Shown here: positions 17,053 through 26,079 of the stretch, one piece after another | Layout: the number at the start of each line of letters is the position of its first letter | Numbering within the stretch: position 1 is the first letter of the stretch | Origin: Ruminococcus sp. FMBCY1 | GTDB lineage: Bacteria; Bacillota; Clostridia; Oscillospirales; Acutalibacteraceae | Direction: 5' to 3' | Assembly: GCF_023921805.1 (NCBI RefSeq) | Contig: NZ_CP074197.1 | Location: 1,240,001 to 1,304,000, forward strand | Length of the DNA: 64,000 nucleotides | The notes under the pieces: model-generated | The model's database searches: none | What the model was told of the DNA's origin: nothing | Seen by the model: the letters and a program-made list of their open reading frames with translations, nothing else | Made by a program: the position numbers and the translations under genes

Positions 17053-17494
17053 TTAAATTATGGTTTAGCAAATTGATTTGCCAATTAATTATAAAAGTTT
17101 GGTCGACCTTTTCAAAGGTCGTGGGTGTGGGCAAAGCCCACAAATACTTTCCGTTTATGCAATCTAACGATAGCCAAACAGCAAGCTGTTTGGCGGCTTG
17201 AACACAACGGCTAATGCCCTTAAATGCGATAGCAACAAAAAAGCCATTCATTAAACAATAAATAAGCAAATTCTTTTCTAAAAGGCTACCGCCTGTTTTT
17301 TCAAACTCAGTGCAAGCACGCAAACAGCGTGGCTGTTTGCTCCTGATAAATTGTTATATCGGAAGATATTATGGGCGCTGCCCATACCCGCAATTTTTGA
17401 AAAAATTGAGTAAACTTTTTTGTTCTTTTGCTGATAATTTAGCGTTAGCTAATTTTCAATGCCCGACCGACACTCCGCTAAACAATAATTTATA
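17053..17494 (+). repeat. MITE-like repeat R2, near full-length copy
   Basis: About 440 bases with imperfect terminal inverted repeats, TAAATTATGGTTTAGC at the left and GCTAAACAATAATTTATA at the right. Inside, in order, are hairpins GACCTTTTCAAAGGTC, GTGGGCAAAGCCCAC, CAAACAGCAAGCTGTTTG, CAAACAGCGTGGCTGTTTG, GGGCGCTGCCC, CAATTTTTGAAAAAATTG and TTTAGCGTTAGCTAA. It fills the gap between rny and sigG. No gene is seen in 17027-17585. Confidence 0.85.
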
Positions 17495-17585
17495 AACCGC
17501 ACCGCACAACCTTTTTTATTATAACTGTATTAATCTCCCCTATTATGGCAATACTTATTGTAAGAAATTGCTTGGGGGTAATTTT

Positions 17586-18371
17586 TTGCAGTATGGTAAA
17601 GTTGAAATTTGCGGAGTAAACACATCTAAGCTTAAAGTCCTAAGTGAAAAAGAAAAGAAAGCACTGCTCAACACAATAAAGAACGGCAGTGAACAAGAGC
17701 GTAAAAAAGCAAGAGACGCAATGATAAACGGCAACCTGCGCCTTGTACTTTCGGTAATTCAGCGCTTTACAAACCGTGGTGAAAATCCAGATGATTTATT
17801 TCAAGTCGGTGTAATCGGACTTATCAAAGCAATTGATAATTTCGACCCGTCACTCGATGTGCGTTTCAGCACCTACGGAGTACCTATGATTATCGGCGAG
17901 GTACGAAGATACCTGCGAGATAATAACGCTATCAGAGTATCACGCTCAATGCGTGACACCGCCTATAAGGCTATGCAAATCAAAGAACAGCTCACCAATA
18001 AAGAAAACCGAGAGCCGACAGTTGAAGAAATCGCCAAAATAATGGGAGTGCCAAAACACGATGTTGTGCTTGCGCTCGAGGCAATAATTGAACCCGTTTC
18101 ATTGTACGAGCCTGTTTTTTCGGACGGCAATGACACCATTTATGTTATGGACCAAATTGGTGACAAAAACGACGATACAACCTGGCTTGAAGAAATTGCG
18201 GTAAAAGAAGCAATCGCAAACCTTTCCGACCGTGAAAAAAGAATATTGACAATGCGGTTTTTCCGAGGCAAAACTCAAATGGAGGTTGCAAGCGAAATAG
18301 GCATTTCACAGGCACAAGTCAGCAGAATAGAAAAAGGCGCACTTGACAGAATCAAGAAAAATATTTTTTAA
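17586..18371 (+). CDS. sigG: RNA polymerase sporulation sigma factor SigG
   Basis: A 261-residue sigma-70 family factor that directs late forespore transcription after engulfment. The SigG-specific N-terminus KVEICGVNTSKLKVLSEKE is present. Then come region 2 (NLRLVLSVIQRF, DDLFQVGVIGLIKAIDNFD, VRFSTYGVPMIIGEVRRYLRD), region 3 and a region 4 helix-turn-helix (GKTQMEVASEIGISQAQVSRIEKGAL). I start at TTG 17586 with GGGGGT seven bases ahead; a TTG at 17568 would add six residues but lies upstream of that site. The usual neighbours spoIIGA/sigE are absent. This is direct evidence that the host lineage is spore-forming. Confidence 0.95.
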   Translation: MQYGKVEICGVNTSKLKVLSEKEKKALLNTIKNGSEQERKKARDAMINGNLRLVLSVIQRFTNRGENPDDLFQVGVIGLIKAIDNFDPSLDVRFSTYGVPMIIGEVRRYLRDNNAIRVSRSMRDTAYKAMQIKEQLTNKENREPTVEEIAKIMGVPKHDVVLALEAIIEPVSLYEPVFSDGNDTIYVMDQIGDKNDDTTWLEEIAVKEAIANLSDREKRILTMRFFRGKTQMEVASEIGISQAQVSRIEKGALDRIKKNIF

Positions 18372-18385
18372 GCCGTTCAACAAAG

Positions 18386-18418
18386 ATACTCCGCCATCGT
18401 TGTAAAGTGGCGGAGTAT
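18386..18418. terminator. Terminator after sigG
   Basis: Perfect 11-base stem ATACTCCGCCA / TGGCGGAGTAT with an 11-base loop. The downstream T content is modest. Confidence 0.7.
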
Positions 18419-18499
18419 TACTTAATTATTCTCTTTTTAACACGCAAATCACAAAAAAAGTGACCTGAATTTTAATTATTTCAAGCTAAACCATAGCGT

Positions 18500-19228
18500 T
18501 TACATTTTCTTTATTACTAACTTTTTTACAAAGTTAATAAACAAAACACCGAGTAATGTCAATGAAACAGCACTGATAACATAGAACGAATAAGATATAA
18601 AATTATACATAAATATATTTTCTGACATCATATTATCAAAAATTTCATAATTCTTCAAAGCAAGGCCTATCATATAATTCTCCGAAGCAAGGCCTTTCAT
18701 AATAATATAATACACAAAGAAGATAATATTTGTAATCAGAAATATTACAGCAAAAAATATTGCACTTTTTCTCGCCTTGACATTGGTTTTAATCTCCTTT
18801 AATGATATGTTTGCACAATTTTTTAGTATTACCACAAACATAACAACCGCAAACGATGAATTTATTAAATACGAAAAATCAATGTAGGTTTCACTTAAAC
18901 ATGTCACTGATGCGTTAAGCAAATAATATAAAATATCAAAACCTGTTCTTACGGCAAACAAAACACCGATATTTTTAAACACCTTTTTCGCCATAAATTG
19001 TGTATCGGTAACCAATATCACCACATAATTATATGCCAGCAGATACACAAACACAAAAGCCGCATTAAATATTAGCATTGGTATTGCAAATTTGAATCCT
19101 CCCATAGCAAGTATTCCTATGCACTTCATCCGCAAAAAGCTATGTTCCTCATTATAAAAAATCAGCGATATTAATTCGAGTGCAACCACAATTATAAAAG
19201 GTAAGCATTTTTTCAATTTACTGTTCAT
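18500..19228 (-). CDS. Multi-pass membrane protein of unknown function
   Basis: A 242-residue protein with about six transmembrane helices (roughly residues 8-26, 45-75, 85-110, 125-145, 160-185 and 215-238) and no recognised motif. It starts at MNSKLKKCLPFII, with GGGAGAATA ahead. It is the last gene of the minus-strand accessory island and has no paralogue there, though its style (hydrophobic, Asn/Tyr-rich, isoleucine-rich) matches the other island proteins. I do not recognise it. Confidence 0.6.
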   Translation of the reverse strand: MNSKLKKCLPFIIVVALELISLIFYNEEHSFLRMKCIGILAMGGFKFAIPMLIFNAAFVFVYLLAYNYVVILVTDTQFMAKKVFKNIGVLFAVRTGFDILYYLLNASVTCLSETYIDFSYLINSSFAVVMFVVILKNCANISLKEIKTNVKARKSAIFFAVIFLITNIIFFVYYIIMKGLASENYMIGLALKNYEIFDNMMSENIFMYNFISYSFYVISAVSLTLLGVLFINFVKKLVIKKM

Positions 19229-19303
19229 ATTATTCTCCCTCATTCTTATATTTTTTCGTTCAAGCCTAAAGCAAGAAAAATTTTCAATCTCTGCTTTTCT
19301 GAA

Positions 19304-19402
19304 TCACGAACGCTCGTCATAACCGGAAACTTGCCAAACATTATCTTCCAATACCCATTGTACCGTACAATTAGAACGATTAGCAATATAGCGACTGTTA
19401 TC
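19304..19402 (-). pseudogene. Remnant of the D-type (NTF2-like) island gene
   Basis: Read on the minus strand this stretch gives DNSRYIANRSNCTVQWVLED, then NVWQVSGYDERS and a stop. It aligns with the C-terminal ends of the three D-type proteins (TVQWK-LDDDNVWRVSDFD). Nothing of the N-terminal part is left; it is fused right behind the 184-residue gene, in another frame. Confidence 0.65.
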
Positions 19403-19952
19403 GGTATTTACCACCCCTGACATAAGAATCAGAGGTGGTTTTGTCAAAATAATAATTTTCTCCCAAAATACCGTTTACATCACATTCAACCCATGCAACT
19501 CTGTTGCTGTTATAATAATTAGCCAAATAACTGCCATCTCTGTGCCATGTATGTTTCATATCCCATTTTTCTGTCCAATACACAGGAAATCTCCAACTCG
19601 GTTTCATAAAATCTATATAAATTTTATCCGTACCGCAGTTTTCCATTTCATTTTTGTAATTATATGTATTTAAAAATTCATAAATTAATGCTTTGGTTTT
19701 CTCCTCATTATCGGGACAATTTTGTATTATAAATGCCCTAATCGATTCAGAATTATATTGAAGATCTTTTTCGGTACCGTACGGTGTTAATTTCCTGTCA
19801 TGAGAATAATCCTCTATTTCAAATATTCTTTCCTTATTAGGATCATTTGTTCTGTGATAAAGCTCAACACGATATGCCAAAAATCCTATAATTGCCAAAA
19901 CAGAACAAACAGATAATACGATTATTTTTGTTTTAGATTTTTTTATTTTCAT
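19398..19952 (-). CDS. Island P-type protein, copy 1 (membrane-anchored, unknown function)
   Basis: A 184-residue protein with a lysine-rich start, one transmembrane helix (about residues 8-27) and an outside domain of ~150 residues. Residues 1-47 are identical to the copy at 20582-21088, and the block WRFPVYWTE-WDMKHTWHRDGSYLANY is also shared. The divergence lies between, which suggests conversion of the ends with diversification of the centre. No family was recognised. AGGTGAATTACA precedes the ATG. The last four residues come from a fusion at the 30-bp palindrome (19410-19439). Confidence 0.65.
   Translation of the reverse strand: MKIKKSKTKIIVLSVCSVLAIIGFLAYRVELYHRTNDPNKERIFEIEDYSHDRKLTPYGTEKDLQYNSESIRAFIIQNCPDNEEKTKALIYEFLNTYNYKNEMENCGTDKIYIDFMKPSWRFPVYWTEKWDMKHTWHRDGSYLANYYNSNRVAWVECDVNGILGENYYFDKTTSDSYVRGGKYR
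19410..19439. repeat. 30-bp palindromic island site, copy 1
   Basis: Arms ACCACCCCTGA and TCAGAGGTGGT around the 8-base spacer CATAAGAA. It lies inside the C-terminal codons of the 184-residue gene and at the junction with the D-type remnant. Confidence 0.8.
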
Positions 19953-20016
19953 TGTAATTCACCTGAAAACTAAGTTTTGTAATTTTATTTTTATCCATAT
20001 CTATATTTCTTTTTAA

Positions 20017-20502
20017 TTAATATTCCATAGGATTTCGCTCATAATATTCTTCGGCGGCTTTGAATACATCAATTATTGCATTTCCTATTTCTTCCGCCGT
20101 AGCATTGGCAGGCAAGTTTATTGACTTTATGCAGCCATTATATCCGCCCTTCTTTTCTCTGCATTTCTCAGATGAATAAACTTCGTAACTTTGGTTTTGA
20201 TACAACCTAACACTTGCGAGGTTATTATGTTTCCAAAAAGTTATATATCCCTTATACTTAGAACCATTTTTCCAAAATTGTTTAGGCTTTCCTACATACA
20301 ACGGACTATCCTCAATAGATTTTAATCCTAAAAAAGCTTCAGTTCCTAACTTAGCTACAAGGTTATCTTCTGCTTCACTAACTATTGTTATTTTATCAGA
20401 ATATGTATTATAACCGGCCTTATGTTCAACTTCTTCAACAATTAAAAATCTTCCCTCTCCTTTATATATTCTTACTGTCCACGGATATGATTGTACACTC
20501 AT
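20017..20502 (-). CDS. Island A-type protein, copy 1 (CdiI/DUF1436-like immunity candidate)
   Basis: A 161-residue soluble protein without signal peptide or helix. The C-terminal stretch SINLPANATAEEIGNAIIDVF resembles the conserved end of the DUF1436 family (CdiI-type immunity proteins of contact-dependent inhibition), in which LP-x-x-xxEEIG-xA precedes a helix. This is a motif-level similarity only. It has a full-length paralogue at 25550-26035; the last ~45 residues are almost identical while the middle (residues ~25-110) differs. I start at MSVQSYPW because AGGAGGAGAAAG lies directly ahead. Confidence 0.6.
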   Translation of the reverse strand: MSVQSYPWTVRIYKGEGRFLIVEEVEHKAGYNTYSDKITIVSEAEDNLVAKLGTEAFLGLKSIEDSPLYVGKPKQFWKNGSKYKGYITFWKHNNLASVRLYQNQSYEVYSSEKCREKKGGYNGCIKSINLPANATAEEIGNAIIDVFKAAEEYYERNPMEY

Positions 20503-20546
20503 CTTTCTCCTCCTCTGTTTTTCCATTGATTATCAAATGGTACCTT

Positions 20547-20576
20547 ACCACCCCTGACATAACAGTCAGAGGCGGT
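20547..20576. repeat. 30-bp palindromic island site, copy 2
   Basis: Arms ACCACCCCTGA and TCAGAGGCGGT around CATAACAG. It lies between the frameshifted P-type gene and A-type copy 1; the ~45 bases following it on the minus strand are nearly the same as at copy 4. Confidence 0.8.
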
Positions 20577-20581
20577 TTTGT

Positions 20582-21088
20582 CTAAAAATACTTTTCAAAT
20601 CTAATTCCGTTAGCATCGCACCGCAGATACGCAACTCTGTTGCTTTCAAAATAATTTGCCAAATAACTGCCATCTCTGTGCCATGTATGTTTCATATCCC
20701 ATTCTTCTGTCCAATACACAGGAAATCTCCAACTTGGTTTCATAAAATTAACTACAAATTTATCGGTATTATACTTTTTCATTTCATTTTTATAGTCATA
20801 GGCGTCTAAAAATTCATAAATTAAATTTTTAGTATCTTCTTCATTATTCGGACAATCTTGTATCATAAAAACACGCACTGATTCAGCATTATAAGGAAGT
20901 TCTTTTTCATAATCGTATAATTTTAATTTCCTGTTATGAGCGCAATCCTCTATTTCAAATATTCTTTCCTTATTAGGATCATTTGTTCTGTGATAAAGCT
21001 CAACACGATATGCCAAAAATCCTATAATTGCCAAAACAGAACAAACAGATAATACGATTATTTTTGTTTTAGATTTTTTTATTTTCAT
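20582..21088 (-). CDS. Island P-type protein, copy 2 (C-terminus lost by frameshift)
   Basis: A 168-residue paralogue of the 184-residue protein, with an identical membrane-anchor region (residues 1-47) and a divergent middle. Where copy 1 reads TATTTTGACAAAACC, this copy has TATTTTTAGACAAAACC. The two extra bases create a TAG and cut off the family's last ~20 residues, whose coding sequence (KTASDCYVRGG) is still recognisable downstream in another frame. AGGTGAATTACA precedes the ATG as in copy 1. Confidence 0.65.
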   Translation of the reverse strand: MKIKKSKTKIIVLSVCSVLAIIGFLAYRVELYHRTNDPNKERIFEIEDCAHNRKLKLYDYEKELPYNAESVRVFMIQDCPNNEEDTKNLIYEFLDAYDYKNEMKKYNTDKFVVNFMKPSWRFPVYWTEEWDMKHTWHRDGSYLANYFESNRVAYLRCDANGIRFEKYF

Positions 21089-21121
21089 TGTAATTCACCT
21101 GAAAATTAAGTTTTCCTTTTA

Positions 21122-21763
21122 TCACAAATCCCCGTCAAAATCAGATACTCGCCAAACATTATTATCATCCGATTTCCATTGCACCGTATAAGAAAGATCC
21201 TTAGCAATATAACTGTCATTCTCATTATTCAGTTGATATCTAACATAACAGCTATAGTTTACTTCCGCAGATTTTAAAGACAATATCTGCGGTTGAATAC
21301 TCGTAAACTTTGACTCAAAAATTTCCAAATTGTTTTTGTCTGTACAATTCTCCACATACAGATAATTCATATTTTTATAAATTTGCTCCGATACTATATC
21401 CTGATATTTGCTTTTTGAGTAATCTCCGTAATTATCGCAAGACTCCTGTACTATGTCATAAGTTAGGTCGGTAAGAGTATTTTCTATATTTTTCCGATGA
21501 TTAATACAAACCCCAATTCCGACAAAAACAAGAACAAATGCTGTTATTACCGCTGCAACCTTTATTTTTCCTTTTTTATCCAGTGCTTTTAATTTTCTGA
21601 AACTGTTTAATAAATCATCAAGAGGGGTACTGTTATATGGAACTATTGTTGAAAAAGGACCAACCACTAAAACTTCCCAAAATAATTTGAAGCAAATATA
21701 AAACAGCAATAATAAGCTACACAATTGCGGTATATTAATAAACAAGAAAATATACCATATCAA
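21122..21763 (-). CDS. Island D-type protein, copy 1 (two helices plus outside NTF2-like domain)
   Basis: A 213-residue protein with two hydrophobic helices (residues ~3-32 and ~69-87) and an outside domain of ~125 residues. The domain starts DLTYDIVQES-D-YGDYSKSKYQDIV and ends SYTVQWKSDDNNVWRVSDFD. This pattern recurs in the genes at 23477 and 26131 and in the remnant at 19304. The ending is reminiscent of DUF4878/NTF2-like lipoprotein domains, but I cannot assign it. The start is TTG overlapping the zinc-ribbon stop (TTGA), so the N-terminal helix may be a private addition to this copy. Confidence 0.55.
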   Translation of the reverse strand: MIWYIFLFINIPQLCSLLLLFYICFKLFWEVLVVGPFSTIVPYNSTPLDDLLNSFRKLKALDKKGKIKVAAVITAFVLVFVGIGVCINHRKNIENTLTDLTYDIVQESCDNYGDYSKSKYQDIVSEQIYKNMNYLYVENCTDKNNLEIFESKFTSIQPQILSLKSAEVNYSCYVRYQLNNENDSYIAKDLSYTVQWKSDDNNVWRVSDFDGDL

Positions 21764-21975
21764 AAAAGCAGATCAATCAACCTATTTACCCATATTATTT
21801 TGCCTTTAAGTTTTAAAGTTGCTTTGCAATTAGGGCATTCTTTTTCTTTCCAAAAATTTGTATAAAACCCTTTTTTATACCAACTGATACATTCTTCTCC
21901 GCAAACAGGACATTTAGTTTTTTTAGATAATAAATCTATAATTTTATCTTCCAACATATCCATCTCTTTTTTCAT
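21760..21975 (-). CDS. Small zinc-ribbon protein of the island
   Basis: A 71-residue protein with a four-cysteine zinc ribbon: CPVCGEECISW, then ECPNCKATLKLKG. It begins MKKEMDMLEDKIIDLL. The MDMLEDK opening is shared with the D-type protein at 23477, so the two start regions come from one duplicated segment. Its ATG overlaps the stop of the large membrane gene (ATGA), and its own stop overlaps the next start. Role unknown. Confidence 0.6.
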   Translation of the reverse strand: MKKEMDMLEDKIIDLLSKKTKCPVCGEECISWYKKGFYTNFWKEKECPNCKATLKLKGKIIWVNRLIDLLF

Positions 21976-23369
21976 TTAATTTCAAGCATTTTTTGAGCAA
22001 AATTTATCATATAATCTGTATTGATTTCTTGATTTACTTTATTTTCATTTTCTGTAAAGTCACCGTTCGCATATCTTTCTATGTATGGATTTATAAAATC
22101 AGAATCATACTTTTTAAGATAATCACAACCGTACTCAAAGTAATTCCATTCGCCGTCAGAAATTAAAGTTTCGAGCATTGCTGTAAGCACCTTGTTTTCG
22201 CTTTGGCTCTTTATATTCTCGGTCTTAATCGCATATCTTTGGTCACCGTCAAAGAAAAACAAGCCAAAATTTTCGAGCCTTTGCACATTACACTCCAAAT
22301 AGTCCGTTGACTCCGTATATTCCGTTTCAACGGGAACAAGCTCACAATAATAATTCGAGTCCTCGTCAAACGGCATAAAGTATGTAAATGTCTTTATACG
22401 GTCTTTTCCGTTTTTTACAGTAACAGAACCTAAATTCAGCACACGCTTTTCATCGTGTTCATAAGAAGAAAATCTGCTTAACGGAGTTACACACGTATCC
22501 GTTCTGAAATCCTTTACTGTTTCATTTGTATTTGAATAGGTGGTATCTGAACTTGAAATGATACTGCTCGGAATAATCTCATACAAATCTATCGGATAAG
22601 CTATGTATTTTACAACATACAATATTCCCGTTAAAAACAAAACCGCCCATAAACGGGTTATTATTTTAGCAAAACCGACATTGCTTTTACTTTTTATAAG
22701 TCCGCATTTTTCGACTGAAAAATAAAAATACAAAAAGCAAATAATATTCAATGCGCAAATAAAAATCAGCCTTGAAACCTCAAGTATAAAGCCGATATTT
22801 TCAGTGTATGCAACCCTCACATTTGCAACGACTGTATATTTTTCAACTATATAAGCAAAACCGTTATACTGAAACATACAATATATTGCAAGCAAAGCTA
22901 CAATCACAAAAGTTGCTATAAAAAACGGTATTGTCCCTTTAATCGGGCAAAATCTAAATTTACCGTCTGAAATAAAGTCCGATATAAGCCACAATGTAAA
23001 AAACAGAAAAACTACCTCGATAATGCAAGCCGCAAAAGTAAAAACATAATCATTAAAAAAGTAATAAATAATATAGTTTGCCACATCTGCCATAAGTCTT
23101 ACACTTGCAAAACTTAATATTAATCCTACGGGACTACGCATAAAAAACGAGTAAAACTTTCCAAAACAGTAATACGAAAACATTGTATATACAGATAAAA
23201 AATAAATTGCATAATAAACTAATCTAAAAATTATATCTCCGGCATTTATATGCTCTACAATATATGTTGTACAAATAAAGCCCTTGTAATACGGAGTCCA
23301 TAGAAACATCAATATTTCCAATGCAACTAACAGTATACAGCCGCTGATTTTTGAATAATATTTTTTCAT
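21972..23369 (-). CDS. Island M-type protein, copy 1 (seven-helix membrane protein with soluble C-terminus)
   Basis: A 465-residue protein. About seven transmembrane helices occupy residues 1-285, and a soluble domain of ~180 residues follows. The last ~60 residues (from YFEYGCDYLKKYDSDFINPY to the end) are identical to those of the paralogue at 23980-25353, although the rest is only weakly similar, which points to gene conversion. It starts at MKKYYSKISGCILL with GGAGAGGAAG ahead. No known domain recognised. Confidence 0.6.
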   Translation of the reverse strand: MKKYYSKISGCILLVALEILMFLWTPYYKGFICTTYIVEHINAGDIIFRLVYYAIYFLSVYTMFSYYCFGKFYSFFMRSPVGLILSFASVRLMADVANYIIYYFFNDYVFTFAACIIEVVFLFFTLWLISDFISDGKFRFCPIKGTIPFFIATFVIVALLAIYCMFQYNGFAYIVEKYTVVANVRVAYTENIGFILEVSRLIFICALNIICFLYFYFSVEKCGLIKSKSNVGFAKIITRLWAVLFLTGILYVVKYIAYPIDLYEIIPSSIISSSDTTYSNTNETVKDFRTDTCVTPLSRFSSYEHDEKRVLNLGSVTVKNGKDRIKTFTYFMPFDEDSNYYCELVPVETEYTESTDYLECNVQRLENFGLFFFDGDQRYAIKTENIKSQSENKVLTAMLETLISDGEWNYFEYGCDYLKKYDSDFINPYIERYANGDFTENENKVNQEINTDYMINFAQKMLEIK

Positions 23370-23476
23370 TTTATCTTCCTCTCCGAAAAGCATTATTCTC
23401 AATAATAAATATTCAAGTGAAGCATATTTCCATCATTTTTTAGCATATCATTTTCTTTTCATAAACTCTCATTTTA

Positions 23477-23971
23477 TCACGGAGGATCATCAAAATCTGA
23501 TACTCGCCAGACATTATCATCATTTAATTTCCATTGCACCGTACAGGTAGATTTGCCATAGCTATAGCCCTCCTCACCTTTTACAGAAAATTTAATCTCA
23601 TAAGTATATTTCGACTCAGCTGTATCTAAGAAAAAAATTAAGGTATTTACTTTAGATTGATTTGATACATATATGATAAATTCATCTCGATTATCATAGG
23701 AACCCCCGCGAAGATAATTCATACTGCTATAAATGTTTTCCGGTACTATATCCTGATATTTGCTTTTCGAGTAATCACCGTAAGTATCATAAGATTCCTG
23801 TACTATATCATAAGTTAGGTCACTAAGATAATTTGATATTTTTATCAAGTGATTAATGTAAACTCCTGTTCCAACAGTGATAAAAACAACTGCCGTTGTT
23901 ACTGTTGTTACTATTATTTTTTTCTTTTTATTATTGGTTTTTAGTTTTTCTTTATCTTCCAGCATATCCAT
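23477..23971 (-). CDS. Island D-type protein, copy 2
   Basis: A 164-residue protein: a lysine/asparagine-rich start (MDMLEDKEKLKTNNKKKK), one helix (residues ~20-38) and the outside D domain with DLTYDIVQESYDTYGDYSKS and the ending CTVQWKLNDDNVWRVSDFDD. Closest relative of the frameshifted copy at 26131-26603. It begins nine bases after the M-type stop, mirroring the zinc-ribbon gene after the other M-type gene. Function unknown. Confidence 0.6.
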   Translation of the reverse strand: MDMLEDKEKLKTNNKKKKIIVTTVTTAVVFITVGTGVYINHLIKISNYLSDLTYDIVQESYDTYGDYSKSKYQDIVPENIYSSMNYLRGGSYDNRDEFIIYVSNQSKVNTLIFFLDTAESKYTYEIKFSVKGEEGYSYGKSTCTVQWKLNDDNVWRVSDFDDPP

Positions 23972-23979
23972 CTCTTTTT

Positions 23980-25353
23980 TTATTTAATTTCAAGCATTTT
24001 TTGAGCAAAATTTATCATATAATCTGTATTGATTTCTTGATTTACTTTATTTTCATTTTCTGTAAAGTCACCGTTTGCATATCTCTCTATGTATGGATTT
24101 ATAAAATCCGAATCATACTTTTTAAGATAATCACAACCGTACTCAAAGTAATCCCAATATCCACAAGTAATCATATACTCTAAAAAATTTGTTATAACCT
24201 CATTCTCATTTTGATTTTTAATATCATCAAAGGCTATGACATAAGGGGTATCGTTTTTTGCATAAGCTATATATTGATTTGAAAAGAATAACACTTCTTG
24301 ATCTTGTATTTTAATTGATGCGCCTGAATTTGAATTGTTTATGTTATTCTGCTCTTTATTTATGTATTCATAATCGAAAAAATTATTTAGCTTAAAATCG
24401 AGTAATTCTTCGTCATGATATTTTATTTTAACATCTGTATTTTCGTATGATAATATCTGCGATGAATTACCATTTACCCTATATATTTGTTTATAAACAA
24501 AGCTATTAGAAATTAAATTTGGTAATCCAATGTAGCAATCAGATGATCTTTCCGGTATTTTTGCAATAGTACCCACATTTGAGATACAGATTTTAATAAA
24601 CAATAATACAAATATTGCTATAAAAGCTATTATTGTTCGTGCAATAATATTTAAAAATATTTTTGACCAATATAAATCTGCGTCAAAATTATTTGCATAT
24701 AGATTATTAAGTATTATTACAAGAAGTAGTTGTAAAATGATTGCCGCAAACATTCTTAACAACTGTGAATTAAAGTTATAATTCATACTTTTAAAAAGAT
24801 AAAATGATGAATCAATTGTATATTTTTCTGCATACATTTGCAAATTTATAAATATATAGATTAAATAAGAAACAACTATAGCCACAACTAAAACATACAA
24901 TAACAATATAACTACTATAGATTTATCTTTGCCCTTAATTTTACCATATATATCTTTTAATAAATTTCTGCCGGTATAAGCAAATGTAATAATTTGGAAT
25001 ATAATTACAAAAAATACGCAATCCGTTAATAAGCTATATATAGATTTAATCTCTGTACTTTTGAAAATATAACAGCCAATATCAAGTATAACTCTTATGA
25101 ATAAAAGAGCAAAAAAAGATATTACTATTTGCTTTTTATACAGTAAAAAAGTTTTCTTAGCAAAGCCCAATATAACAAATGCACTGAATGAAAAAAAGAA
25201 TACAGTAAATAAAACAATTGACCATATTAAATTATTTAAAGGATAAACCGGTAAAATCGATTTTGAATAAGGTGTCGATAAGAATACAACTAATTCAAGC
25301 AGAGTAATTAATATCCCCATAAAGCAAATATTTTTATTTATTATTTTTCGCAT
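23980..25353 (-). CDS. Island M-type protein, copy 2
   Basis: A 457-residue paralogue of the M-type protein at 21972. It has about seven hydrophobic helices over residues 1-270, a variable soluble region, and then a C-terminus identical to the other copy. It is more AT-rich than copy 1. I start at MRKIINKN by alignment to copy 1; an ATG five codons upstream is possible, and neither has a clear ribosome binding site. Function unknown. Confidence 0.55.
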   Translation of the reverse strand: MRKIINKNICFMGILITLLELVVFLSTPYSKSILPVYPLNNLIWSIVLFTVFFFSFSAFVILGFAKKTFLLYKKQIVISFFALLFIRVILDIGCYIFKSTEIKSIYSLLTDCVFFVIIFQIITFAYTGRNLLKDIYGKIKGKDKSIVVILLLYVLVVAIVVSYLIYIFINLQMYAEKYTIDSSFYLFKSMNYNFNSQLLRMFAAIILQLLLVIILNNLYANNFDADLYWSKIFLNIIARTIIAFIAIFVLLFIKICISNVGTIAKIPERSSDCYIGLPNLISNSFVYKQIYRVNGNSSQILSYENTDVKIKYHDEELLDFKLNNFFDYEYINKEQNNINNSNSGASIKIQDQEVLFFSNQYIAYAKNDTPYVIAFDDIKNQNENEVITNFLEYMITCGYWDYFEYGCDYLKKYDSDFINPYIERYANGDFTENENKVNQEINTDYMINFAQKMLEIK

Positions 25354-25503
25354 AACTATACACACCATTTCAAATTATTATCAGTTATAAAATCATCAAA
25401 AAAAGCACGATGTTTATTAGAAACTTTGCAAGTAGTATTGAATTGTTATCTGTACCGTAATTAAAAAACTGAACACTTTACACTCTTTGTTTTTCTGTTA
25501 ATT

Positions 25504-25533
25504 ACCACCCCTGACATAACAATCAGAGGTGGT
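25504..25533. repeat. 30-bp palindromic island site, copy 3
   Basis: Arms ACCACCCCTGA and TCAGAGGTGGT around CATAACAA, 20 bases past the stop of A-type copy 2 and not inside a P-type gene. The site therefore exists independently of that coding sequence. Confidence 0.8.
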
Positions 25534-25549
25534 AGTTCTATACACCTAA

Positions 25550-26035
25550 TCAATATTCCATAGGATTTTGCTCGTAATATTCTTCGGCGGCTTTGAATAC
25601 ATCAATTATTGCATTTCCTATTTCTTCCGCCGTAGCATTGGCAGGCAAGTTTATTGACTTTATGCAGCCATTATATCCGCCCTTTTTTTCTCTAAATTTT
25701 TCAGTTGCACAAACTTTATAACTTCCGTCTTCATACAAATCTACATATGTTAAAAGATTATGTTTCCAAAAGGTTATATAGCCTTTATACTTAGAACCCT
25801 TTTTCCAAAAATCTTTAGGTAAACCCACATACAACGGACTGTTCTCAATAAATTTAAATGCTAAAAAAACTTCATCTCCCAACTTAGTTTCAAGGCTATT
25901 TACATCTTCACTAATTACAGTAACTTCATCCGCTTTTGTTCTATAGCCACCTTCATGCTTGACCCCTTTTGTTATTAAAAATCTTCCCTCTCCCTTATAT
26001 ATTGATGCTACCCATGGATAAGGTTGTACACTCAT
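25550..26035 (-). CDS. Island A-type protein, copy 2 (CdiI/DUF1436-like immunity candidate)
   Basis: A 161-residue soluble paralogue of the protein at 20017. It begins MSVQPYPW and ends with the shared SINLPANATAEEIGNAIIDVF and a helical tail. The middle third differs strongly (for example DLYEDGSYKVCATEKF against RLYQNQSYEVYSSEKC), as expected if each copy neutralises a different partner. The ribosome binding site AGGAGGAGAAAG and the preceding ~45 bases are almost identical to copy 1. Confidence 0.6.
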   Translation of the reverse strand: MSVQPYPWVASIYKGEGRFLITKGVKHEGGYRTKADEVTVISEDVNSLETKLGDEVFLAFKFIENSPLYVGLPKDFWKKGSKYKGYITFWKHNLLTYVDLYEDGSYKVCATEKFREKKGGYNGCIKSINLPANATAEEIGNAIIDVFKAAEEYYEQNPMEY

Positions 26036-26079
26036 CTTTCTCCTCCTTTGTTTTTCCATTGATTATCAAATGGTACCTT

